From the NCBI GenBank assembly GCA_964404285.1, contig CAYOJK010000036.1:1-15689 (forward strand): 15,689 nucleotides of DNA, in the 5' to 3' direction. The notes under the pieces are model-generated. The model did no database searches. It saw only the letters and a program-made list of their open reading frames with translations, and had not been told where the DNA came from. Below are positions 1 to 5,589 of the stretch, one piece after another. Position numbers and translations under genes: made by a program. This DNA is from JBASEY01 sp964404285 (GTDB lineage Bacteria; CSSED10-310). Numbering within the stretch: the first letter of the stretch is position 1; each line of letters starts with the position of its first letter.

Positions 1-34
1 CCCAAACTGTCATTAAAAGTATAAGTCTTTTCAT
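1..34 (-). CDS. Start of a leftward gene cut by the window edge (function unknown)
   Basis: Only eleven codons are visible on the minus strand, reading MKRLILLMTVW before the window ends. A perfect AGGAGG ribosome-binding site at 40-45 lies five bases before the ATG, which makes the start convincing. A lysine-arginine pair followed by a hydrophobic run looks like the beginning of a signal peptide or membrane anchor, so the product is probably exported or membrane-bound. Nothing more can be said about its function. Confidence 0.6.
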   Translation of the reverse strand, partial: MKRLILLMTVW

Positions 35-60
35 ACAATCCTCCTATGTTGTATTATTTC

Positions 61-162
61 CTATAATAACAATTCTAGGAAGTTTTGAAACCCCAGAGGA
101 AGTGATGAGTTAGCCTGTGTCATCAATGCCGGCCTCTGATAGTTATCTTTCACCTTTGACAT
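61..162 (-). CDS. Possible 33-residue small protein (unrecognised)
   Basis: A short minus-strand ORF begins with ATG at 160-162. An AAGGAAG-like ribosome-binding site lies just upstream, and the ORF ends with TAG at 61-63, about 15 bases before the AGGAGG of the next gene. The product starts MSKVKDNYQRPAL and ends NFLELLL; I recognise no family. The spacing suggests a leader or small first gene of the operon leaving the left edge. It may equally be chance or the remnant of a decayed gene. Confidence 0.22.
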   Translation of the reverse strand: MSKVKDNYQRPALMTQANSSLPLGFQNFLELLL

Positions 163-281
163 TCAACGCTTCCTTTTCTTAGTTCAAAGCTTTAAACCCT
201 CTGTGGCAGTTACGCTCACCATTTAAACATCGTATTGAGTATAGCCAAGATTTTGCGCTGGATCAAAGAAGAAGGGGGATA

Positions 282-522
282 GGGACAGACATCCAATTTT
301 GTATCTTCGGATCGATTACTTTCGGGGGACGGACTTCCAAAAATAACAAAACGAACCATCTTTTATTTCTGAATATCAAATCCGTAAGGCCGAAATACAT
401 GCGACCGGCACATATCTGCGTCATCTGCGTCATCTGTGGAAAAAAAAATTCCTAATGTTTGAACGATCAAAATCCTATTGTTGATTTAGATGTTATTGGC
501 GTTCATTCGCGTTCATTCGCGG
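282..522 (+). repeat. Dispersed repeat, copy A
   Basis: Two GGGACAGAC/GGGGGACGGAC-TTCC heads (282 and 324) are followed by a conserved body of about 200 bp. The body runs through 'aaaaataacaaaacga', 'ccatcttttatttctgaat' and 'taaggccgaaatacatgc', then two tandem 'tctgcgtca' units and two tandem 'gttcattcgc' units ending near 522. Copies B (4584-4843) and C (14493-14750) match it almost base for base in the same orientation. The head motif resembles REP-type repeats mobilised by RAYT transposases, but that is inference and no transposase is present. The 119 bases before it (163-281) hold nothing I recognise. The right end runs into the last codons of the neighbouring toxin gene. Confidence 0.85.
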
Positions 523-938
523 CTGTTTCCCAAAAGCATCATCACCAGTTCATCCGGCCCGAACACAGGCAACACGGATTTTTTAAAATCTGCAAGGTTC
601 CGCGTGACAATGCCATCTACAGAAACAGCTCTACCGGATTCATGTAATACAGCATCTTCGAAATCAGGAAAATCCAGTGCTAACGCATTCAATAAAACTG
701 ATCGATTCACAGGTGCGATGTCGAAGATCGTCAACAAAGAAGAAATACATTGCTTTGCAGCATCTGCCCCCAAATGTTTACGAACGATGTAATCAATTGT
801 AGTCACAGTTGTTCCACATAAATAACCGGATATTTCGCCTTTTTCTATCCAAGCAAAAATTTTTAAAGCAAAATCTCCGTATGGTTGCCTTTTGAGAAGA
901 ACATCCAAAACAATATTTGTATCGAGCAGTAGTTTCAC
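513..938 (-). CDS. VapC-type PIN-domain toxin (PIN_3-like)
   Basis: Predicted PIN-domain ribonuclease of 141 residues, a usual VapC length, expected to cleave RNA when freed from its antitoxin. The N-terminal motif LLLDTNIVLD supplies the first metal-binding aspartate (D6). DFEDAV around residues 92-97 gives the central acidic pair, and IVTRNLADF at 110-118 carries the late acidic cluster typical of the PIN_3 family. The start is GTG at 936-938, overlapping the antitoxin stop as GTGA, so the two are translationally coupled. The last residues (NSRE, stop at 513-515) are encoded inside the 'gttcattcgcg' end of repeat copy A, so the repeat boundary has probably reset the native C-terminus. Family membership is clear; the RNA target is unknown. 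Confidence 0.88.
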   Translation of the reverse strand: MKLLLDTNIVLDVLLKRQPYGDFALKIFAWIEKGEISGYLCGTTVTTIDYIVRKHLGADAAKQCISSLLTIFDIAPVNRSVLLNALALDFPDFEDAVLHESGRAVSVDGIVTRNLADFKKSVLPVFGPDELVMMLLGNSRE

Positions 939-1180
939 TGGTGCTTTTCCTCAAGATAATCTTGGAATTCATCTTTTTCGACCGATATACCTTCAAGCAA
1001 TCCCCACAGCGATCGGGTTACAGGCGGCAAATCTTGTTCCGGTAACGATGGAGTTGTTTTTCCAAGGACTGCGAAATACTTTTCGACCAGCTTGGATACC
1101 GATGTGCTCTTTTGCCGTGCATAGATTTTTGCTTTTTTTATCAATTCGGCGTTTAGTCGAAGCGTCAATTTTGTCTGCAT
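935..1180 (-). CDS. Ribbon-helix-helix antitoxin (VapB-like, DUF6364-type)
   Basis: An 81-residue protein whose N-terminus (MQTKLTLRLNAELIKKAKIYA) has the beta-strand/helix pattern of ribbon-helix-helix DNA-binding antitoxins. KSTSVSKLVEKYF is the second helix region, and the acidic, glutamine-rich C-terminus (DEFQDYLEEKHQ) would bind the toxin. I chose the ATG at 1178-1180 because a strong AAGGAGGT lies seven bases upstream; the longer reading frame to 1249 would run through the promoter. It is expected to neutralise the PIN toxin encoded next and to repress its own promoter through the inverted repeat just upstream. The resemblance to DUF6364 is from memory; the antitoxin role follows from its order and overlap with the PIN gene. 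Confidence 0.85.
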   Translation of the reverse strand: MQTKLTLRLNAELIKKAKIYARQKSTSVSKLVEKYFAVLGKTTPSLPEQDLPPVTRSLWGLLEGISVEKDEFQDYLEEKHQ

Positions 1181-1194
1181 ACGCACCTCCTTGC

Positions 1195-1243
1195 ACGTAT
1201 AATACTTATACCGATTATACGTCTTACTTTCAAAAAATGTCAA
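1195..1243 (-). promoter_or_regulatory. Promoter and operator of the first VapBC pair
   Basis: On the minus strand a consensus -35 TTGACA (1238-1243) and -10 TATAAT (1214-1219) are separated by 18 bp. The -10 lies in the right arm of a 9-bp perfect inverted repeat, ACGTATAAT/ATTATACGT (1195-1203 and 1214-1222, 10-bp spacer). A repressor bound here would cover the -10 and the start of transcription, as expected for autoregulation by a ribbon-helix-helix antitoxin. Confidence 0.75.
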
Positions 1244-1262
1244 TAGCACAGCTATTCGCGCA

Positions 1263-1322
1263 TCAGATCAATCTGAACAATATCCTTCAGAATGTTTCAT
1301 TCGCCTTGCATTTTTATGAAAC
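1263..1322 (+). promoter_or_regulatory. Candidate operator region of the orphan antitoxin
   Basis: Upstream of the rightward antitoxin lie a palindrome TCAGAT-CA-ATCTGA (1263-1276) and a 7-bp inverted repeat GTTTCAT/ATGAAAC (1294-1300 and 1316-1322). Either could bind a ribbon-helix-helix repressor. No convincing -35/-10 pair is visible, so the promoter itself is not placed. Confidence 0.3.
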
Positions 1323-1352
1323 TTTGAACATCTTCAATATAAGGAGGTATAT

Positions 1353-1604
1353 ATGAAGCTGACCAAAAGAACCACAATACTGTTTTCACCTGCTCTGCAT
1401 GATTACCTGACTATTCTGGCTAAACGCCGTGGAATAAGCCTTGGGGAATTGGTTCGTGCAGCCTGTGAGAATCAATATGGATACACGGATCCAGTTCAAC
1501 GGATCGAGGCGGTTTCCAAACTCGCTGCCTTGAATCTTCCTGTCGGAGACCCTCGTGAACTCAAGGAACTGAGCGTCCCCTCAGCAGACAATCTTATGCC
1601 ATGA
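1353..1604 (+). CDS. Orphan ribbon-helix-helix (CopG/VapB-like) antitoxin
   Basis: An 83-residue basic-start protein. The segment KRTTILFSPALHDYLTILAKRRGISLGELVRAAC has the strand-helix-helix pattern of CopG-type ribbon-helix-helix DNA-binding proteins, and the C-terminus (RELKELSVPSADNLMP) looks like a VapB-style toxin-binding tail. A strong AAGGAGG at 1341-1347, five bases before the ATG, fixes the start. The stop overlaps a following ATG as ATGA (1601-1604), the usual layout for a downstream toxin, but that frame closes after 18 codons and no PIN or other toxin gene follows. It is therefore either an orphan antitoxin left after toxin loss or a free-standing repressor. Family call good, function inferred. 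Confidence 0.72.
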   Translation: MKLTKRTTILFSPALHDYLTILAKRRGISLGELVRAACENQYGYTDPVQRIEAVSKLAALNLPVGDPRELKELSVPSADNLMP

Positions 1605-1638
1605 TGATGTTCGATTCCCTTTCTTGTAAAATATATTT

Positions 1639-1644
1639 TATAAT
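1639..1644 (+). promoter_or_regulatory. Candidate -10 box for the DUF368-GDPD operon
   Basis: A consensus TATAAT sits in an A/T-rich run seven bases before the first ATG (1651) of the DUF368 gene. No good -35 is visible, and there is no clear ribosome-binding site at that ATG. If the box is real, transcription would begin at or near the ATG, giving a very short or leaderless message, or translation would start at the second ATG (1687). Confidence 0.3.
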
Positions 1645-1650
1645 CTTCGC

Positions 1651-2541
1651 ATGTTGAATCAACTGCAGGAAAAACTGTCAAATCAGATGAATAAATTGTC
1701 GCCTTTATTAAATATTCTTAAAGGAATTGCGATCGGCATGGCCAACATCATTCCTGGGGTCAGCGGCGGCACGATCGCTGTCATAACCGGTATCTACGAT
1801 GACCTTGTAAACGCTTTCGGCAACTTTTTCAGCGGTCCGGGCGGCTGGCGGAAAAACTCTCTTTTTCTTACCCCTGTGTTGATCGGCGTTCTGATCGGCA
1901 ATATCGCTTTCGCTCGTCTTATCGGTTATTTGCTGCAAACTGCTCCGGTTGCGACACGCTACGGCTTCATGGGCCTTATCCTGGGCGGCTTGCCCTATAT
2001 TTTAAAACATTCCGCCCTCAAAGCGTTCAAACTGCGCTATCTGGTTTTAGCTCTGCTTGGCCTTGTCATCGTCATCGGCATGGGTCTAATGCCGGAACCG
2101 GAAAAAAGCCTTCCCATCACTGAGCTGACCCTGCAATCTGCCGCACTGCTTTTTGGAGCAGCTTTTTTGGCCAGTATCGCCATGGTCATACCGGGCATCA
2201 GCGGCAGTTTTCTGCTGTTGTTGATGGGCATGTACAGCGCCATGCAAAACGCTTTCAGCACCTTGAACACGCCGATCATGTTTCTATTCGTATCCGGCAC
2301 TATACTGGGTGTCGTTTGTGTATCCAAAACCATCTCGGCTCTTCTCCGCCGGTTTCACACCGCCACGTATTCAGTAATTACCGGTCTGGTAGTAGGTAGC
2401 GCTTTAATCTTGTTTCCTGGATTCAGCTCCGGAAAATACTTATTGACCGATGCGTTTGCTTTTGCGTTCGGGTTGTGTTTAAGCCTATTTCTTGGAACAA
2501 ACACGAAAGAACACATTCTCCGTAAACAAAGGAACAAATGA
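1651..2541 (+). CDS. DUF368 family membrane protein (PopT-like undecaprenyl-phosphate transporter)
   Basis: A 296-residue polytopic inner-membrane protein of the DUF368 family. The family signature appears twice, as expected for an internally duplicated transporter: NIIPGVSGGTIAVITGIYDD at about 33-52 and MVIPGISGSFLLLLMGMY at about 178-195. Many hydrophobic segments lie between them. DUF368 proteins (PopT) have been reported to translocate undecaprenyl phosphate back across the membrane for reuse in cell-wall and surface-polymer synthesis; applying that here is by homology. The start is uncertain: ATG 1651 has no obvious ribosome-binding site, and ATG 1687 (residue 13) is an alternative. The stop overlaps the next gene as ATGA, so the two are translated together, linking lipid-carrier recycling to phospholipid-headgroup metabolism. 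Confidence 0.9.
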   Translation: MLNQLQEKLSNQMNKLSPLLNILKGIAIGMANIIPGVSGGTIAVITGIYDDLVNAFGNFFSGPGGWRKNSLFLTPVLIGVLIGNIAFARLIGYLLQTAPVATRYGFMGLILGGLPYILKHSALKAFKLRYLVLALLGLVIVIGMGLMPEPEKSLPITELTLQSAALLFGAAFLASIAMVIPGISGSFLLLLMGMYSAMQNAFSTLNTPIMFLFVSGTILGVVCVSKTISALLRRFHTATYSVITGLVVGSALILFPGFSSGKYLLTDAFAFAFGLCLSLFLGTNTKEHILRKQRNK

Positions 2542-3425
2542 AAAAGTCTATGATTTATTTAATAATTTGCCTTGTTATTATCTATTTCACACTTCGTGTC
2601 ATCACCATTTTTCGAAAGCCAGCGCCCGATAAGCCGTTCTTTTCTTCACTCCCTCAAGAGCAAATCCTGGTCGCGGCACATCGCGGCGGCTCCCTGATTT
2701 TTCCCGAAAACACAATGGCCGCTTTTTCAGGAGCTATCTCATTAGGAGCTCATATTCTGGAAATGGATGTCCACCTGTCGGCAGACGGCATACCGGTCGT
2801 GATCCATGACGACACGGTTGACCGAACAACCGACGGCGTCGGCAATGTGAACAGTTTTACGTTGGAAGAACTGAAACGACTCGATGCCGGTTACCGATTT
2901 ACACCAGAAGACCAGCCCGATACTCATCCTTTTCGTAATTCGGGAGTGACAATTCCGACGCTGCGGGAGGTTTTTGAAGCTTTTCCTCAAACACCGATTA
3001 TCCTGGAGTTCAAAGAAAACAGCTTTGACCTGGCAGATGCAGTCACTGGTATGATTGACGAGTTCAACAGGCAAGACCTTGTTTTGATGGCAAGTTTTCA
3101 TGCTGAAATATTAGATTATTTTAGGCAAAGACGACCACATATTGCGACCCATGCGTCTGAAGATGAAGTCAAAGTGTTTCTGGCGGCTTCTTGGTTATCT
3201 CTAGAAGGTCTGATTGCGCCGGGATATGAAGCATTTATCGTTCCTAAATCGAGCGGTCCTATTCCGGTCGCATCGACGCGATTCATTCAAGCTGCCAATC
3301 GGCGAAATATCTTCGTTGGAGTTTGGACGATAAATGATCCCCACACCATGAATCAGCTCATCGACAGAGGCGTCGATACACTGATAACCGATCGACCGGA
3401 TCTGGCTTTGGAAATCCTAAAATAA
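2538..3425 (+). CDS. Membrane-anchored glycerophosphodiester phosphodiesterase
   Basis: A 295-residue GDPD-family enzyme, which hydrolyses glycerophosphodiesters to glycerol-3-phosphate and an alcohol. The catalytic signature is complete: AHRGG at 47-51 (H48, R49), PENT at 56-59 (E57), EMDVH at 75-79 (E75, D77) and IHDDTVDRTTDG from 89 (H90). Later come the LEFKEN strand, VWTIND and a C-terminal LITDRPDLAL, as in UgpQ-like enzymes. Residues 1-25 are two lysines followed by a long hydrophobic helix with no evident cleavage site, so the catalytic domain is probably tethered on the outer face of the membrane. The ATG overlaps the DUF368 stop (ATGA, 2538-2541). The gene ends 25 bases from the stop of a convergent gene with no clear terminator between them. 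Confidence 0.93.
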   Translation: MKKSMIYLIICLVIIYFTLRVITIFRKPAPDKPFFSSLPQEQILVAAHRGGSLIFPENTMAAFSGAISLGAHILEMDVHLSADGIPVVIHDDTVDRTTDGVGNVNSFTLEELKRLDAGYRFTPEDQPDTHPFRNSGVTIPTLREVFEAFPQTPIILEFKENSFDLADAVTGMIDEFNRQDLVLMASFHAEILDYFRQRRPHIATHASEDEVKVFLAASWLSLEGLIAPGYEAFIVPKSSGPIPVASTRFIQAANRRNIFVGVWTINDPHTMNQLIDRGVDTLITDRPDLALEILK

Positions 3426-3450
3426 CAATCATTTTCTTAGTAATTCACAT

Positions 3451-4116
3451 CTATCGAGTTTGATAAGAACCACGAGACAAAAGCCCTTTTGTCAACACGA
3501 TAATCGCTACAGTTTGTATGATATGGAACAAACCATTGTGATCGAATGTCCAGACCATCTGAACAGATGCCGAGCCTGATGTCTGAATACCGGCAGCCAG
3601 AATACTCAACGCAATACCGGTCATCATGCACAAGGTGGACGATCGCTGAAAACGCAGCCATAAGTAAAAGTAGGCTCCCAAAGCAAAGATCAAAGCAGCA
3701 GCTTCATATAGGATAAAAACCTGAAAACTTCCCGGCCTGATCACGGTCAACGCATAAAAAGCAGCGCCCAGGCCAACAGGAATGACAATCATCCAAATCG
3801 GCAGCGCCGACCTTTTCAGATCGATCAGGACACCGGCCACAAAAAACGAAACGGCAAGACCCAAAAACAGATATAATGGATGGTCCAGCCATTTTTGCAA
3901 ACCAGGATTTTTCGTTTCAAAACCATGTATAACCGTGCCGACCATTGCCGCTAAAGCCATCAAGGTGAAAGCTGCTGCCCAAACCACCGCCCGCTGTCGC
4001 TCGATACGCCGCACTGGAGACTGCATGATCACCAACACGGCGATCCAGCAGACTAATGCAAGCAAAATATCCGTGATAGCCGTCGTCAACTCCGTTTCTA
4101 TACTTGTCAATATCAT
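3451..4116 (-). CDS. Seven-transmembrane protein of unknown function
   Basis: A 221-residue protein made almost wholly of seven hydrophobic segments, at about residues 14-31, 45-67, 80-101, 108-125, 131-154, 161-180 and 196-214. Polar residues conserved-looking for their position are a histidine in helix 2 (TVIHGFET), HPLYLFLG at the start of helix 3, and WTFDHNGLFHIIQT entering helix 7. Buried histidines and an aspartate in a seven-helix protein are reminiscent of the CREST membrane hydrolase superfamily, but the match is loose and I do not assign it. It may be a DUF6962-type protein. The ATG at 4116 has only a weak AGGG upstream. It converges on the GDPD gene and has no visible partner. Confidence 0.7.
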   Translation of the reverse strand: MILTSIETELTTAITDILLALVCWIAVLVIMQSPVRRIERQRAVVWAAAFTLMALAAMVGTVIHGFETKNPGLQKWLDHPLYLFLGLAVSFFVAGVLIDLKRSALPIWMIVIPVGLGAAFYALTVIRPGSFQVFILYEAAALIFALGAYFYLWLRFQRSSTLCMMTGIALSILAAGIQTSGSASVQMVWTFDHNGLFHIIQTVAIIVLTKGLLSRGSYQTR

Positions 4117-4583
4117 AGATTGCCCTAAAACCTTCCGGCAATCAGGATATCAAATTGTGACAATCACTCAAAATGATACAGATCGCATTTTACAAATTTC
4201 ACATCTGGATATTTGCGTTTTCTACTGAATACTTTGACTGCAACAGGGAATCACTGTGAGAATACATTCCTCTACAACCTGCATATCAAAGTAGCCCGCA
4301 CATTTTCATACGCATCGACTAGTTCCACACGTTTAAATTCGGGACTGTTCTTTCCGGGGGACAGACAAGAAATATGAGATCAGGAACCGTGCTCGTAGAG
4401 CGCCGCCATCCTTCATTGTCTGAACACGATTACGGGATTAAAGGATTACCAGGATTAGTCTTTGCTTTCTCGAAATCCAATCCTGCCCATCTTTGTAATC
4501 TTTGGAATCGTGTTCAAAAAGTCATTCGGGATGCGAAGTCAATAACCAGTCATCAAGTATTAGACGTCAGAAACTATTAATTA
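4117..4583. other. Non-coding stretch between the membrane genes and repeat copy B
   Basis: I see no convincing gene here. A lone GGGGGACAGAC head of the dispersed repeat is at 4356-4366, and a long imperfect hairpin at 4422-4515. The reading frame at 4374-4580 is carried by that hairpin repeat and has no ribosome-binding site or recognisable domain. The A/T-rich part at 4140-4340 contains nothing I can name. Confidence 0.55.
4422..4515. repeat. Long imperfect inverted repeat (dispersed hairpin element)
   Basis: The ends GAACACGATT (4422-4431) and AATCGTGTTC (4506-4515) are perfect 10-bp inverted repeats. The interiors are partly complementary, each side carrying 'ggatta'/'aatcct'-like units around a short loop. 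This is the familiar style of intergenic 'aatcctgt' hairpin found in several environmental phyla. It sits next to a repeat head and copy B, so repeats cluster here. Confidence 0.6.
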
Positions 4584-4843
4584 GGGGACAGACTTCCAAT
4601 TATTTCTTTGGCAATTAGAGGGAAAGACATCTGTGCTTTCGGGGGACAGACATCCAAAAATAACAAAACGAGCCATCTTTTATTTCTGAATATCGAGCCC
4701 GCAAGGCCGAAATACATGCGGCCGGCACATATCTGCGCCATCTGCGTCATCTGTGGAAAATAAAAAAAGTTCCTAATGTTTGAACGATCAAAATCCTTTT
4801 GTAGATCTTGATGTTATTGGCGTTCATTCGCGGTTAATAAAAA
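4584..4843 (+). repeat. Dispersed repeat, copy B (left border of the restriction island)
   Basis: Heads at 4584 (GGGGACAGACTTCC) and 4641 (GGGGGACAGACATCC) flank a degenerate one at 4619. The same roughly 200-bp body as copies A and C follows, ending 'ggcgttcattcgcggttaat'. It has only one 'gttcattcgc' unit where A and C have two. Its right end lies about 17 bp from the in-frame stop of the truncated DUF3800 fragment, so the element or its insertion probably removed the rest of that gene. Confidence 0.85.
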
Positions 4844-4859
4844 CAGCAATCACGGGATA

Positions 4860-4946
4860 CTATACGGCTCCCAGAACCATCACTTTCTGTCGGTCATTCT
4901 CAAGATGGCAGCTTTCGTCACAATAGATATTATATGCAGTTTTCAT
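4860..4946 (-). pseudogene. DUF3800 gene, 5' fragment only
   Basis: A minus-strand frame opens with ATG at 4944-4946, 27 bases after the DUF4276 stop, and reads 28 residues: MKTAYNIYCDESCHLENDR then QKVMVLGAV, then TAG at 4860-4862. The YCDES motif followed by KVMVLGA is the start of DUF3800 proteins, which have an RNase H-like fold and whose first aspartate and glutamate (here D10, E11) lie in this segment. Full-length members are usually over 200 residues. Translation stops about 17 bp before the end of repeat copy B, so this is a stump of the last gene of the defence operon, cut off by the repeat. Confidence 0.7.
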
Positions 4947-4973
4947 AATCTTCGGACGACATCTGAAAGTTTT

Positions 4974-5589
4974 TCATGGGACTATCGAGCCACCGCATAT
5001 CGAAAGAAAGGTATTGACGAATGCTTTAAGCTCCTCACACTGAGCGATCGCGATTGACAAATCGTTATCTCTGAGAATCCGTCCAGCGTCCCTGGGTTTA
5101 ATATAGCTATCCCTGCAACTCCCGATCTCAAAGATTTCCTTGAGTCGGTCAGCAGGAGGATTCTGGTGATTTACAGCTTCAGGGTGTCCGACGGGTGCAG
5201 CTTTATTGTGTTTTGCTAATTTTTGAATCGTCGGCCAGTAAGGCAGTAACCACGCCTCCAAAATCATATTGGGCGGCATGTGGATGAAACCGCGGTTCGT
5301 TGCCCACCCAACTCCTCATTTTGGCCTTTGCATCCGCAGCATTTTCAAAGTCCGGCGGGTTTGTTCCCGTATATACGTCGGTCAGAGCAATGACATAATC
5401 CGCCGCATTTGAGCCCTGAAGAAGGTTTTCCACAAGCCGTTTCAATTTTTTTTCTTTGGGGATGCGACCGTCATATGGGACTGGGTCGAGCTTCGGCATA
5501 CGGGTTGGGAGGCGCTTTTTCAGATATTTCCGCAAATGAAGCATGAACGCCTTTTCAGTTTTACCCTCAACGATGATGGATATTTTCAC
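4974..5589 (-). pseudogene. DUF4276 (Toprim-like) protein, frameshifted
   Basis: A DUF4276-family gene, the usual small partner of an AAA ATPase. The first 110 codons (5589-5260) run from a GTG start as VKISIIVEGKTEKAF, containing the Toprim-style EGxTE motif (E8, E12), with D71 in IALTDVYTG. Right after HPHAAQYDF the family continues EAWLLPYWP, but one extra G in the GG at 5258/5259 moves that continuation into another frame (5258-4974, 94 codons). Removing one G restores a protein of about 204 residues ending GGSIVP. The GTG overlaps the ATPase stop as GTGA (5586-5589), so the pair was translationally coupled. It is a recent natural mutation or a sequencing error, because both halves remain well preserved. 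Confidence 0.82.

Noticed and set aside
500..522. 'gttcattcgcgttcattcgc' and 'tctgcgtcatctgcgtca' as CRISPR-like units
   Set aside because: They are direct tandem 9-10-bp units without unique spacers, and part of the dispersed repeat body.
4272..4342. Minus-strand stretch reading EFKRVELVDAYENVRATL, with a further open stretch in another frame
   Set aside because: It looks protein-like and might be a decayed gene fragment, but it is too short and has no recognisable match.
4374..4580. 68-codon rightward reading frame
   Set aside because: It has no ribosome-binding site or recognisable domain, and most of it is the imperfect hairpin repeat at 4422-4515.
5254..5262. Programmed +1 frameshift in DUF4276 instead of a mutation
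   Set aside because: No slippery sequence, stop codon or stimulatory structure is evident at the site, and I know of no frameshifting in this family. A simple extra G is more likely.
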